This document shows positions 50,616 through 60,200 of a stretch of 64,000 nucleotides of DNA, piece by piece. The DNA is taken from the NCBI RefSeq assembly GCF_030269485.1, contig NZ_BSTL01000001.1, positions 432,892-496,891 of the forward strand. Reading direction: 5' to 3'. Position numbers and translations under genes: made by a program. Each line of letters begins with the position of its first letter. The first letter of the stretch is position 1. The stretch is from Actinoplanes sp. NBRC 103695 (GTDB lineage: Bacteria; Actinomycetota; Actinomycetes; Mycobacteriales; Micromonosporaceae). Under the pieces are notes generated by a model. The model did not search any database. It was given only the letters and a program-made list of their open reading frames with translations, and had not been told where the DNA came from.

Positions 50616-53153
50616 CTAGTGGCCGCGGGCCCGGCCGCCGCGGGCCGGGGTCTGCGGCCCGGTCGGCTGCTTGGGAGCCGGCGCCCACGGGTCGCGCTCG
50701 TCGCGGTCGCCGTCGGTGTGCCCGTCGCGGCCGATCACGGCGGGCGAGACGTCCGGGTCGGTGCCCCAGACCTCCTCGTCCTCGGCCAGCCAGGTGGTGC
50801 GCTCGCGCTCCTTGTCCTGCCCGCCCATCGCGCCCGGGGGCATCATGGGCGGCATCATCGGGGGAACGCCGCCCGCGCCGAGCCCGCCCGCCGCCGGCGT
50901 GGCGCCGCCGCCGGCCAGACCGCCGGCGCTCGATCCGAGCCCGCCGATCGGGGTGCCGTCGGCGTTCAGTCCGCCACCGGCGGGGGTGTAACCGGGGTAG
51001 CCGCCGCCCTCGAAGCCGCCGCCTCCACCGCCGCCTCCGCCACCGGCCCAGGCGCCGTTGCCGCCGTACGCGCTGGTGCCGAAGTCCATGCCGGTCTCGC
51101 CGGGAACGGTGCCCAGCGGCCCGATGTGCATCCCGCCGTTGGAGGGCTGGTTCGGCGTCCACGGGGTGAGGGAGCTGCCGTCGCCACCGAAGCCGAGACC
51201 GCCGCCGTCGTCGCCGCTGCCACCGATGTCGCCGATGCTGTTGCCGCCGCCCGGGGTGAACTCGGCGCTGCCGCCGCCGGAGAAGCCGCCGCCACCCGCC
51301 CCGCCGCCGGCGAAGCCACCGCCACCGCCACCGGCCGAGCCACCGCCACCGGGGGCGAACTCGAAGTCGCCACCGCCGGAGAAGCCGCCGCCGCCGTTGT
51401 TGTCGCCGATCGAGCCGAAGCCGCTGCCCCCACCGGGTCCGCCGGTGGCGCCGGCCGAGGAGAAGTCCGGTGTCTCGCCGGTGGCGTTGCCGAAGTTCGG
51501 CGGGTTGTTTCCGCTGCCGTTGCCCGTGATGTCAGACCGGTCCACATTCGACGGGGTGAACTCGAAGTCGCCACCGGGCGTACCGCCGCCGGACATCCCG
51601 CCGCCGGACCCGTTGCCGTCTCCGCCCTCGGCGAAGTCGTCGAGGCCATCGATGTCGAAGTTGCTCCCGCCGCCGGCGCCGTCGCGGTTCCCGTTGGCGC
51701 CGCGGCCGCCGCCCCCAGGCGTGAAGAAGGCGCTGCCGCCCCCGCCGCCGCCGAAGTTGCCGCCGCCGCCGGCGCCATCACCCCCGCCGCCGTTGCCGCC
51801 GCCGGGAACGAACTCGAAGTCGCCGCCGCCGCTGTTCCCACCGCCGCCGCCCCCGCCGCCACCGGTGAAGTTGCCGCCCCCACCGTTCCCGCCGCCACCG
51901 CCGCCGTTGTCACCCCCGCCGGTGAAGTTGAAGTTGCCGCCTCCGCCGCCGCCGCCTCCGCCGCCGTTCCCATTGCCGTTCCCGTTCCCGTCACCCGGGT
52001 TGAAGTTGAAGTTCCCGCCGCCGTTGTTGCCGCCGCCGTTGTTCCCGTCGCCGAGGAAGTCGTTGATGTCGATCTTGCCGTCGCCGTTGGTGTCGGTGAT
52101 GCCGCCGTTGTTGCCCCCGCCGCCCGGCGGCTGCTCCGGCTTCGGTCCCGGCTTCGGCACGAAGGTCCGGGTGTCGTGCATGTTCAGCCGGGTCTTGTCG
52201 AAGCTGTCCCGAAGCAGGGCGAACTGGGCGGTGATTGCCTGGTCGAGGATGCCGACGTTGGTCTTCCAGAAGTTCTGCATGTCGGTGTCGAGCTGCCCCC
52301 ACGAGTTGCCGTCGAGGATGTTGTAGTCCTTCGCTCCGTTGCCGAAGTTCAGGTTGAAGTTCCACACCGTCAGCGTGCCCTCGTAGGCGGGCTGGCTCTT
52401 GAGTTTGTCCGCCTGGTCCTTCATCTGGTTGGTGACGTCGCTGATCATCTTCGCCGGGTCCGGCTTCTGGCCGAAGTCGTGCCAGGCGGCGGCGATCTTC
52501 TCCCAGAACGTACGGACCGCGGCCGCGTTGTCGTGCAGCATCTGGGTCCAGTCCTGGTTGGTCTTCAGGTCCTTCTGGAGCAGCATGAGCTCGGCCTTCA
52601 GATTCTCCAGCGTGTTCATGAACGCTGCTGCGGCCGTACCCTTGAAACCGCTGTCGTCCTCACCGACCTTGCCGATCTCGGTGTTGATCTTCTGGATCGC
52701 GGTGCCCAGCCAGGACCAGAGGTTGTAGTAGGTCTCCGCCGCCTGGTCCAGCGACGACGAGTTCAGCACGCTGCCGCCCGTGCCGCTGGCCAGCGCGGCG
52801 TCGGTGCTGGCCACGAACTGCTTGTACTTCTCGTGCGGGGAGTCCGCGCCGCCCATGTGGTAGTTGACGTCCCCGTCGAAGATCAGAACCTTGTCCGGGT
52901 TGGCTATCTGACCGGTCATGTTGGCGCCGGTCGGGCCGACCACCGAGTGGGTGTACGAGCCGCCGTCGAGCTTGCGGAACACGTTGAACTTGTTCGGGTC
53001 GGTCTGCGGCGCCGGCTCACGGCCCTCCGTACGCGGGGGGAAGACGGTGATCCACTTGGGGCCGATGAACTTGGTCCGGTCCATCGGCCCGGCGTCGAGC
53101 ACGATGGTCAGACCTGATTCCCAGGGCTTGGTGGTGTCCAGCGGCTGCGTCAT
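50616..53153 (-). CDS. Glycine-rich ESX-associated secreted-protein candidate
   Basis: An 845-residue protein. Residues 1-330 are soluble and partly helical, with WXG100/PPE-like helices around ETYYNLWSWLGTAIQKINTE and DNAAAVRTFWEKIAAAWHDF. Near residues 352-364 is one dockerin/EF-hand calcium loop, DTNGDGKIDINDF. Residues ~365-790 are a Gly/Asn-rich low-complexity region with repeats of the GGGGNF-F/E type. The C-terminal ~60 residues carry WLAEDEEVWGTDPD and PAVIGRDGH, a motif I recall from long WXG100-like proteins of Streptomyces ESX loci. It is likely a PPE-like substrate or structural component exported by the system. It lies 122 bp upstream of the YbaB-like gene; that gap holds no other gene. 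Confidence 0.78.
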   Translation of the reverse strand: MTQPLDTTKPWESGLTIVLDAGPMDRTKFIGPKWITVFPPRTEGREPAPQTDPNKFNVFRKLDGGSYTHSVVGPTGANMTGQIANPDKVLIFDGDVNYHMGGADSPHEKYKQFVASTDAALASGTGGSVLNSSSLDQAAETYYNLWSWLGTAIQKINTEIGKVGEDDSGFKGTAAAAFMNTLENLKAELMLLQKDLKTNQDWTQMLHDNAAAVRTFWEKIAAAWHDFGQKPDPAKMISDVTNQMKDQADKLKSQPAYEGTLTVWNFNLNFGNGAKDYNILDGNSWGQLDTDMQNFWKTNVGILDQAITAQFALLRDSFDKTRLNMHDTRTFVPKPGPKPEQPPGGGGNNGGITDTNGDGKIDINDFLGDGNNGGGNNGGGNFNFNPGDGNGNGNGNGGGGGGGGGGNFNFTGGGDNGGGGGGNGGGGNFTGGGGGGGGGNSGGGDFEFVPGGGNGGGGDGAGGGGNFGGGGGGSAFFTPGGGGRGANGNRDGAGGGSNFDIDGLDDFAEGGDGNGSGGGMSGGGTPGGDFEFTPSNVDRSDITGNGSGNNPPNFGNATGETPDFSSAGATGGPGGGSGFGSIGDNNGGGGFSGGGDFEFAPGGGGSAGGGGGGFAGGGAGGGGFSGGGSAEFTPGGGNSIGDIGGSGDDGGGLGFGGDGSSLTPWTPNQPSNGGMHIGPLGTVPGETGMDFGTSAYGGNGAWAGGGGGGGGGGFEGGGYPGYTPAGGGLNADGTPIGGLGSSAGGLAGGGATPAAGGLGAGGVPPMMPPMMPPGAMGGQDKERERTTWLAEDEEVWGTDPDVSPAVIGRDGHTDGDRDERDPWAPAPKQPTGPQTPARGGRARGH

Positions 53154-53186
53154 CGTTCTTCTCCAGGCGGCGGGGGGAGACCAGGG

Positions 53187-53555
53187 TCAGACGGTGGTGG
53201 GCGGTGCCGTGATCGAGCCGTAGTCGGCCAGGGACATGTTGGTCAGCTCGACCTCGTCGCCGGACTCGAGGATCTGGTCGAGCCGCTGCGCGTAGGTGTC
53301 GAGCTTGCCGTCGAAGGCGCCGAGCTTGCCGTCGACCTGGGTGCCGACCGTCGTGATCTTCGACTTCAGATTGACGCCGGCCTGGAAGTTCTTGCCGCCG
53401 GGCACCACGGACAGGGCGTTCAGGGGGTGGCCGTGCGGGTGGGCCTCGTCGCCCGGGTTCACGCCGCCGCGGACGATGGAGATCTGGTTGCGTACGCCCA
53501 GCAGCACGTCACGTACCGTGCCGATGAACGCTTCGTCGATCTTGATCACAGCCAT
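53187..53555 (-). CDS. Small ESX-locus protein
   Basis: A 122-residue protein from ATG 53555. N-terminal IDEAFIGTVRDVLLGVRNQI and C-terminal DTYAQRLDQILESGDEVELT are helical. The middle (GDEAHPHGHPLNALSVVPGG) is loop-like. I do not recognise a family motif. Position between two WXG100-like genes and the glycine-rich gene suggests a substrate or a secretion partner. An ATG with a GAGGAG-like site upstream supports the start. Confidence 0.7.
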   Translation of the reverse strand: MAVIKIDEAFIGTVRDVLLGVRNQISIVRGGVNPGDEAHPHGHPLNALSVVPGGKNFQAGVNLKSKITTVGTQVDGKLGAFDGKLDTYAQRLDQILESGDEVELTNMSLADYGSITAPPTTV

Positions 53556-53620
53556 GCCGTCTCCTCAGGGGTAGGGAGGGTACGGACGGGCCTTGCCGCC
53601 CGTACCCGGACTGCCGTGGG

Positions 53621-53911
53621 TCAGCTCGGGAAGAAGCCCGCGCCGGTCACGTCGGCGTTGACGTAGCCCTCGCCGATCCGGCCCAGGCTGGCGCCCTTGA
53701 TGCCGAGCGCGGTCTCCATCTCGGTCATGCCCTGATTCCAGAGGATCTGGGCCTGGCCGTAGTTCTCGATCGCGAGACCGCTGTTCATCGCCTTGAAGTG
53801 CTCGGCCGCCGTCGTGAGGTCCTGGAGCGAGGCCTTCAGCTTCTCGGTGATCTGGCGGAGCGCCGCCACGCCGTCGTCACCGACGCCCGGGTTGTACGAG
53901 TAGTTGGGCAT
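53621..53911 (-). CDS. WXG100-family-like protein (EsxA/EsxB-type)
   Basis: A 96-residue protein, the usual EsxA/B length. It is two helices separated by a turn: GVAALRQITEKLKASLQDLT, then WNQGMTEMETALGI. W58-N-Q-G61 stands where the family's WxG turn is expected, though with one extra residue. The C-terminal GRIGEGYVNADVTGAGFF may serve as the secretion tail (YxxxD/E-like: Y-V-N-A-D). It is adjacent to a second WXG100-like gene 13 bp away, so the two probably form the exported heterodimer. Confidence 0.8.
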   Translation of the reverse strand: MPNYSYNPGVGDDGVAALRQITEKLKASLQDLTTAAEHFKAMNSGLAIENYGQAQILWNQGMTEMETALGIKGASLGRIGEGYVNADVTGAGFFPS

Positions 53912-53924
53912 GACAATCGTCCTC

Positions 53925-54242
53925 TCAGGTCCAGCTCGCGGAGACTTCGCCCTGGGCGGCGAGCGCGATGTTGTCGTCCTCGGTGCTGGCGGTCAGCTTG
54001 GAGAACTTGACCATGCTTTCGTCGATCATGTTGAGCGCGTTGTGGATCTTGACCAGGCCGTCCATCCACTCGTCGAGGCCACCGCTGAAGGTGCCCGACG
54101 CGTGGCCGGTCCAGCCGCCGGCCAGCGAGGCCTGAGTGCTGCTGACCGAGCTGTGGGCGGCGTTCTGGTCGTCGGCCGCCTTCTTGAAGGCGTTGATGAG
54201 GGCGATCGTCGACGCCTCATCGATGTCCAAGTTGCCTGCCAT
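53925..54242 (-). CDS. WXG100-family protein (EsxA/EsxB-type)
   Basis: A 105-residue protein: helix 1 ASTIALINAFKKAADDQNAA, turn GGWTGHASG with W44-T-G46 (a true WxG), helix 2 LDEWMDGLVKIHNALNMIDE. This is the classical WXG100 layout. It precedes the second WXG100-like gene and follows eccB, so it is likely one half of the secreted EsxA/EsxB-like pair. It is separated from eccB by 53 bp. Confidence 0.85.
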   Translation of the reverse strand: MAGNLDIDEASTIALINAFKKAADDQNAAHSSVSSTQASLAGGWTGHASGTFSGGLDEWMDGLVKIHNALNMIDESMVKFSKLTASTEDDNIALAAQGEVSASWT

Positions 54243-54295
54243 CTACCTCTCCCTGAGGTCGAAAAGGACGGTGCGGTCCGGGCGGCGGGCCGGTG

Positions 54296-55696
54296 TCATC
54301 CGAGCACCATCGCCGTCCCCAGCGCGGGCCCGGTCGGCAGCAGGTCGAGCAGCCGAGGCGGGACCGGTCGGGTGTCCGTGGCGGCGAATCCGAGGCGGGC
54401 GGCGGAGTCGGTGTCGGTCACCGGGTACTTCACGCCCGCGTCGGTCACCAGGTAGCGGACGGCGCCGAGCGCCTGTCCGAAGCGGCCGGCGGCGACCAGC
54501 CCGCCCTGTCCGGCCGCGACCGACACCGCGGTCGCGGTGCGCGTGGTGCGGCGCAGCGCGATGCCGTCGACGACCAGGCCGGTGGTACTCACCGGCCGGT
54601 CGGCGGCCAGCTCGACCCGGCCGTCGGACATCCGGTGCCGGGCGCACCAGGTCGTCCCGGACGGCGCCTGACCGATGATCCTGGGCAGGTCGCCCGGGAT
54701 GCCCTCGGGCAGCACCGGCGCCTGGGACGCCGCCATCTGGGCCAGACCGGCCAGGCTGATCTCCCGCGGCCGGACCGGCCCGCCGTACAGGCGAGCGGTC
54801 TCCGGGTCGGCGGTTGCGATCGCGTGGGCCAGCGACCCGAGCGGCGCCAGCCCGTCCGCCCGCAGCAGGTAGTTGCGCTCGACGCCGTTGGCGTCCCGCG
54901 CGGTGAACAGCTCGCCGATCCGGGACGGCTGCCCGTCGATCGCGGGTCCGGCCGAGCCTCGCCCGGCGACCGTGAGCGGTGCCAGGTCGGGCCCGGCGGG
55001 CACCGTCTCCAGCCAGCTGTCCTCGACCGGCAGGCCCGGCCCGTCGGCGCCGAGCACCCGGGGCAGCCAGGCGGTCATCAGCCGGAGCCGGTAGCCGCGC
55101 CACAACAGGAAGCGCCGATCCCCGGCCGAGGCCAGCACCGCCTCGTCCGGTCCCGGGCCGGCGGCGCTCGGCGCGTCCGGACCGGTGATCGCCAGGGTCG
55201 TCGCGGTGGTCGTACGCCCGGTCTGGTCCTTGGCCGACGCGGCGCAGACCGTCCACACCTGCCCGGCCACCCGCCCGGCCGCGGGAATGGCGTCGGGCGC
55301 GCCGACGATGCCCAGTGGCTGCCCGTGCGGCACGTCGGCCAGTGACCGGCGTGACACCGAGACGACCTTGGGCTCGGCCGGGAACAACAACCGGGCCGAG
55401 GTGTAGTTGAGCACCGGCCGCAGCTTGCCGCCGGCATACAGGTACCTGCTGCCGCTCTCCTTCTCGACGACCAGCACGCCCGGCTTCTGCCAGCTGCTCG
55501 CGCCACCCGGCTTGAGCAGGCCGTACACGGTGAAGCCGGCCACCACCAGCGCGGCGACCAGGATGCCGGAGACGGTGCCGACGACCATCCGCCGGTTCGG
55601 GTTCTCGGACGCGTCGGCGTCGGCGACGACCAGCGCGGTGACCAGCCGGCTCCAGACGAACGACTGCGCCTGGACCTGGTCGCGACGGGACTGCAC
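54296..55696 (-). CDS. eccB: Type VII secretion protein EccB
   Basis: A 466-residue protein from GTG 55696. It begins MQSRRDQVQAQSFVWSRLVT, then ALVVADADASENPNRRMVVG, the conserved EccB N-terminus. One membrane helix follows (TVSGILVAALVVAGFTVYGL, ~41-62) with a large extracytoplasmic domain of repeat type (LYAGGKLRPVLNYTSARLLF, then a long beta-rich part). EccB is a core part of the ESX membrane complex, near the mycosin. The start lies two bases from the eccD stop codon. Length is normal for actinobacterial EccB. Confidence 0.92.
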   Translation of the reverse strand: MQSRRDQVQAQSFVWSRLVTALVVADADASENPNRRMVVGTVSGILVAALVVAGFTVYGLLKPGGASSWQKPGVLVVEKESGSRYLYAGGKLRPVLNYTSARLLFPAEPKVVSVSRRSLADVPHGQPLGIVGAPDAIPAAGRVAGQVWTVCAASAKDQTGRTTTATTLAITGPDAPSAAGPGPDEAVLASAGDRRFLLWRGYRLRLMTAWLPRVLGADGPGLPVEDSWLETVPAGPDLAPLTVAGRGSAGPAIDGQPSRIGELFTARDANGVERNYLLRADGLAPLGSLAHAIATADPETARLYGGPVRPREISLAGLAQMAASQAPVLPEGIPGDLPRIIGQAPSGTTWCARHRMSDGRVELAADRPVSTTGLVVDGIALRRTTRTATAVSVAAGQGGLVAAGRFGQALGAVRYLVTDAGVKYPVTDTDSAARLGFAATDTRPVPPRLLDLLPTGPALGTAMVLG

Positions 55697-55698
55697 GC

Positions 55699-57093
55699 TC
55701 AGCCCCCGATGGCCCGGGCGAAGCCGTACAGGTCGGTGACCGCGGCCAGGATCGGCAGCATCGCGACCGTCCCGAGCAACTGGGTGATGTCGCCGATCCG
55801 GCCCCAGATCGGCATCAGCCGCTGCTCCGGCAGGTGCCGCGCGACCAGATAGAACAGCAGCACGAGCAGGGCCACCGAGCCGGCCGCGACCGGCAGCCGG
55901 ACCACCGCCGGGGCCTCGGCCAGCGCGGTCACCGCCGCGGCGACCAGCCCGGCGATCGCGGGCGCGGTCACCGCGAGCCGGTGCCAGCCGCTGGTCATCG
56001 GGCGCGCCGCCAGCAGCCTGACCAGCGCGACCAGGCCGACCAGCGTGTACTCGGCCCAGCCTCCACCGGGCGCGAGGATCAGCAGCGCCGCGATGGCCAC
56101 TGCGGCCAGGCCGAGGTGCAGACCGGTCATATAGCCGTCGGCCACCGCGGCCCGCCGCATCAGCGGCTCGCTGGGCTCCGGGTCGATGTCCTCCTGGAGC
56201 TCCTCGGGCTTGGTCGGCAGCGGGTTGAGCCGGATCCGGGCCAGCCGGAACGCGGTCACCGGCACCGCGGCGGTGACGACCGTGACGACCACCGCGACGA
56301 TGGCGGCGGAGTCCGAGGCGGCCAGCCCGGCGAAGGCGGTCAGGCCCGCCCCGAGCGCCGTCAGCACCCCGGCGATGACGACCGCGGCCGCCGCCGGCCC
56401 GGCCCGGCCGACCAGCACGCCGCCGCCGAGGCCGAGCACGGCCAGGATGACCGCGGCCGTGAACACCTGGGGGCTGTCGAAGCGCAGCGGCGCGGTGGCC
56501 AGGCCCTCCGGCGCGATCAGGCCGGCCAGGCCGCCGAAGGCCAGGCCGCCCGCCGCCGCGACCAGCCCGAACAGCCGGTCCCCGAAGGACCGCGTGAAAA
56601 TCGCCCCGGCACCGGTTAGCAGGAGCGCCAGCACGCCGGCGACGATCGCCCGGGGCAGCGCAGGCCCGGTCGCGGCCAGGACGAGCACGCCGGTGCCGAG
56701 GGCCACGGCCGTGCCGCCGGCCGCCGCCCAGTGGGTCATCTCGGGCCGCCATGCGCCGGGCCGATGGAGCACCCCGGTCGCCAGGCCGTCGGCCAGATCG
56801 TCGAAGTGCACCGGCGGGATCTGGTCGGCCCGCGGGCGCAGGTGCAGCACGGTGCCGTCGGTCAGGCCGGCCGAGCCGACCGTGGCGTCCTCGTCCAGCG
56901 GGACGCCGCCGAGCCGTTGCAGCACCCAGCCGCCGTGGCCGAGGCCGGTGTCGGCCAGCCCGTCGCCCAGCTGTCGCAGGAGCACGGGCATCAGGTCGGC
57001 GACGACGACCGGGGGCGGCACGGCGATCTCGAGCTGTCGGTCCGGGCCGCACACGACAAGCCGGCACATTTCCGCCGGCGCGGTGACGGTCAT
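55699..57093 (-). CDS. eccD: Type VII secretion integral membrane protein EccD
   Basis: About 464 residues from ATG 57093 (MTVTAPAEMCRLVVCG); ATG 57120 and TTG 57138 are in-frame alternatives. Residues 1-95 are the cytosolic ubiquitin-like YukD domain (CRLVVCGPDRQLEIAVPPPV, DGTVLHLRP). About 11 membrane helices follow, starting near AAGGTAVALGTGVLVLAATG. EccD forms the ESX channel vestibule as a dimer. It is the first gene of the leftward series and diverges from eccC. Confidence 0.92.
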   Translation of the reverse strand: MTVTAPAEMCRLVVCGPDRQLEIAVPPPVVVADLMPVLLRQLGDGLADTGLGHGGWVLQRLGGVPLDEDATVGSAGLTDGTVLHLRPRADQIPPVHFDDLADGLATGVLHRPGAWRPEMTHWAAAGGTAVALGTGVLVLAATGPALPRAIVAGVLALLLTGAGAIFTRSFGDRLFGLVAAAGGLAFGGLAGLIAPEGLATAPLRFDSPQVFTAAVILAVLGLGGGVLVGRAGPAAAAVVIAGVLTALGAGLTAFAGLAASDSAAIVAVVVTVVTAAVPVTAFRLARIRLNPLPTKPEELQEDIDPEPSEPLMRRAAVADGYMTGLHLGLAAVAIAALLILAPGGGWAEYTLVGLVALVRLLAARPMTSGWHRLAVTAPAIAGLVAAAVTALAEAPAVVRLPVAAGSVALLVLLFYLVARHLPEQRLMPIWGRIGDITQLLGTVAMLPILAAVTDLYGFARAIGG

Positions 57094-57209
57094 GCAGAGC
57101 AGACGGGCAGCCGGAGGCATTAGTTCAACTCGCGACAAAAAACTGTCGTCTCTTTGACCCTCGGCCCGTTCCGGCCCGTCTGCTCTGCGAGACCAACGGA
57201 GGCGAACAC
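57094..57209. promoter_or_regulatory. Divergent eccD/eccC promoter region
   Basis: A 116-bp intergenic stretch between divergent eccD and eccC, with an AT-rich centre (CGCGACAAAAAACTGTCG) flanked by GC-rich DNA. GCGACA-N6-TGTCG is an imperfect inverted repeat and a possible operator. GGAGG at 57197 is the eccC ribosome site. A TTGACC at 57157 could be the eccC -35 element, but no clear -10 is placed. Confidence 0.4.
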
Positions 57210-60200
57210 GTGACCACGGTGCTGTTCCGGCGGCCGGCGCGACGCAACGGCCCGGCCATGCCCACCGGGGAGCTGCAGCTGCAGGAGCCGCCCGCGCTGC
57301 CCGAGATCCAGAACCAGGGCATGCGGCAGGCGATGATGATCCTGCCCATGGCGCTGATGTCCGGCGTCATGATGATGATGTTCTTCGGCCGGAGCGGCGG
57401 CGCGCTGACCTGGGTGATGCTCGGCATGCTCGGCGTCGCGATGGGCGGCATGGTGATCGCCGCGGTCGCGTTCGGCAGCCAGGACCGGCGGCAGAAGGTC
57501 GGCGGCGACCGCCGCGACTACCTGCGATATCTGGCCCAGAACCGGCGGCGCATCCGGCAGAACGTGACCCGGCAGCGCGAGGCGTCGGACTGGCAGCACC
57601 CCGACCCCGGGTCACTGTGGTCGCTGGTGATGACCACCCGGCGCTGGGAGCGGCGGCCCACCCACCCGGACTTCCTCGAGGTCCGGATCGGCACCGGCGA
57701 GCAGCGGCTGGCCACCCGGATCGTGCCGATGCAGACCAAGCCGATCGAGGACCTGGAACCGCTCGCGGCCAAGTCGCTGCGGCGGTTCATCCGGGCCTAC
57801 ACGACGCTCGCCGACCAGCCGGTCGCGCTGTTCCTGCGCGGCTTCGCGCAGATCCGGATCGGCGGCCCGGACCGCGAGGACGCCCGGGCGTTCCTGCGGG
57901 CGTTCCTGATGCAGCTGGTCTCGTTCCACGCGCCCGAGGAGGTGCGGGTCGCGTTCTGCGTCGACGCCGCCGGCGCCGAGGCGTGGCAGTGGGCCAAGTG
58001 GCTGCCGCACGCCCAGCACCCCTCCGAGCAGGACGGCGCCGGCGCGTCCCGGCTCGTCGCGGACAGCATCGAGGCGCTGGAGATGCTGCTGGGGGAGCAG
58101 TTCCTCAATCGGCCGAGGTTCGAGCCGAACGCCACGCCCAGCCGCGACGAGCCGTACGTGCTGGTGATCCGGGACGGCGGGCGGATGGGCAACGGCGCGC
58201 GCCTGGCCACCGCCGGCTGCCGCAACGCGGTGCTGGTTGACCTGGACGACCACAGCCCGGCCGCGGCCAAGGGCGTGCTCAGCCTGCACGCCGAGGGCGA
58301 CGACCTGGAGATGCTGCGGCGGGACCGGGTGGGTGGCGAGGTGCGCACCCGGATGGCCACGCCGGACCGGCTCGGCCTGCCCCGCGCCCGCGTGATCGCC
58401 CGGCTGCTGTCCCCCTACCGCCTGGGCGTGGTGACCGAGACGACGGAGGACACCCTCAAGACCAACTTCGATCTGGGTACGCTGCTGGGCATCGCCGACC
58501 TCAGCCGCCTCGACCTGACCGCGCTGTGGGCGCCCCGCTCCCCGAACGACCGGCTCCGCGTCCCGATCGGCGTCGACGCCGACGGCGGCCGGGTCGAGCT
58601 GGACATCAAGGAGTCCGCGCTGGGCGGCATGGGCCCGCACGGCGTGCTGATCGGGGCGACCGGGTCGGGCAAGAGCGAGCTGCTGCGTACGCTGGTCCTC
58701 GGCCTGGCGGCCACCCACCCGTCCGACACGCTCAACCTCGTGCTGGTCGACTTCAAGGGCGGCGCCACCTTCCTCGGGCTGGACCGCCTCCCGCACACCT
58801 CGGCCGTGATCACCAACCTGGCCGACGAGGCCGCCCTGGTCGGCCGGATGCAGGACTCGTTGCACGGCGAGATGGTGCGGCGGCAGGAACTGCTGCGGGC
58901 GGCCGGCGGGTTCAGTTCGGCCCTCGAGTACGAACGGGCCCGCGCCCAGGGCGCGCCCCTGGACCCGCTGCCGACTCTGTTCGTCGTGGTCGACGAGTTC
59001 AGCGAGCTGCTGGCGGCGCACCGCGACTTCATCGAGCTGTTCGTGATGATCGGGCGGCTGGGGCGGTCGCTGGCCGTACACCTGCTCCTGGCCTCGCAGC
59101 GCATCGACGACGGCCGGATCAGCCAGCTCGAGTCGCACCTGTCGTACCGGATCGGCCTGCGTACCTTCTCGGCCATGGAGTCGCGGTCGGTGATCGGGGT
59201 GCCCGACGCCTACGAGCTGCCGCCGGCCCCGGGCAACGGCTACCTGCGCACCGACGTCGCCACGCTGATCCGGTTCAAGGCGGCCTACGTCTCCGGCGCC
59301 CACCGTCCCCGGAACCTGCGCGCGTCCCAGGAGGTCGTTCAGCAGCAGGTCGTCCCGTACACGCTGGAGGCCGTCGAGGCCCGGGCCCCGGAGCCGCGAC
59401 CCGAGCTCCCGGCCGAACCCGAGATCGAAGCCGCGGACCCCACCGGCCGGGACAGCGTGCTGTCGCTCGTGGTCGGCCAGCTCACCGAGCGCGGCGCCCC
59501 GGCCCACCAGGTCTGGCTACCGCCGCTGGGCGCCTCGCCGACGCTCGATCAGCTGCTGCCGACCCTCGCGCCCGACCCCGAACTCGGCCTGTGCGCCCTG
59601 GAGTGGGCGGGCAACGGCAACCTGATCGCCCCGATCGGGTTCATCGACAAGCCCTTCGAGCAGTTGCGCGACCTGCTGCTGGTGGAGCTGGCCGGGGTCG
59701 GCGGCCACATCGGCATCGCAGGGGGCCCGCGCAGTGGCAAGAGCACTCTGGTACGCACCCTGATCTGCAGCCTCGCGCTCACCCACAGCGCGCGTGAGGT
59801 GCAGTTCTACTGCCTCGACTTCGGCGGCGGCGCGCTCAGCTCGATCGCCGGGCTGCCGCACGTGGGCAGCGTCGCCGGCCGGCTCGACGCGGACCGGGTC
59901 ACGCGTACGGTCGCCGAGGTCACCGCCCTGCTCCTGGAACGGGAGCGGAAGTTCGCCGCGCTCGGCGTGGACAGCATGGCCACCTACCGGCAGATGCGCG
60001 CCGACGGCCGGGTCACCGACGACCCGTACGGCGACGTCTTCCTGGTCGTGGACGGCTGGTTCACACTGCGGTCGGAGTTCGAGCCGCTGGACGCGTCGGT
60101 CCGCAAGATCGCCTCGCAGGGCCTGAACTTCGGCATCCACCTGATGCTCACCGCGTCCCGCTGGTCCGAGGTCTTCCACGGCATGCGTGACCAGATCGGC

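Noticed and set aside
57093..57138. EccD start at TTG 57138
   Set aside because: It would begin in the AT-rich promoter region, and homologous EccD proteins begin near the MTVTAPAEMCRL position.
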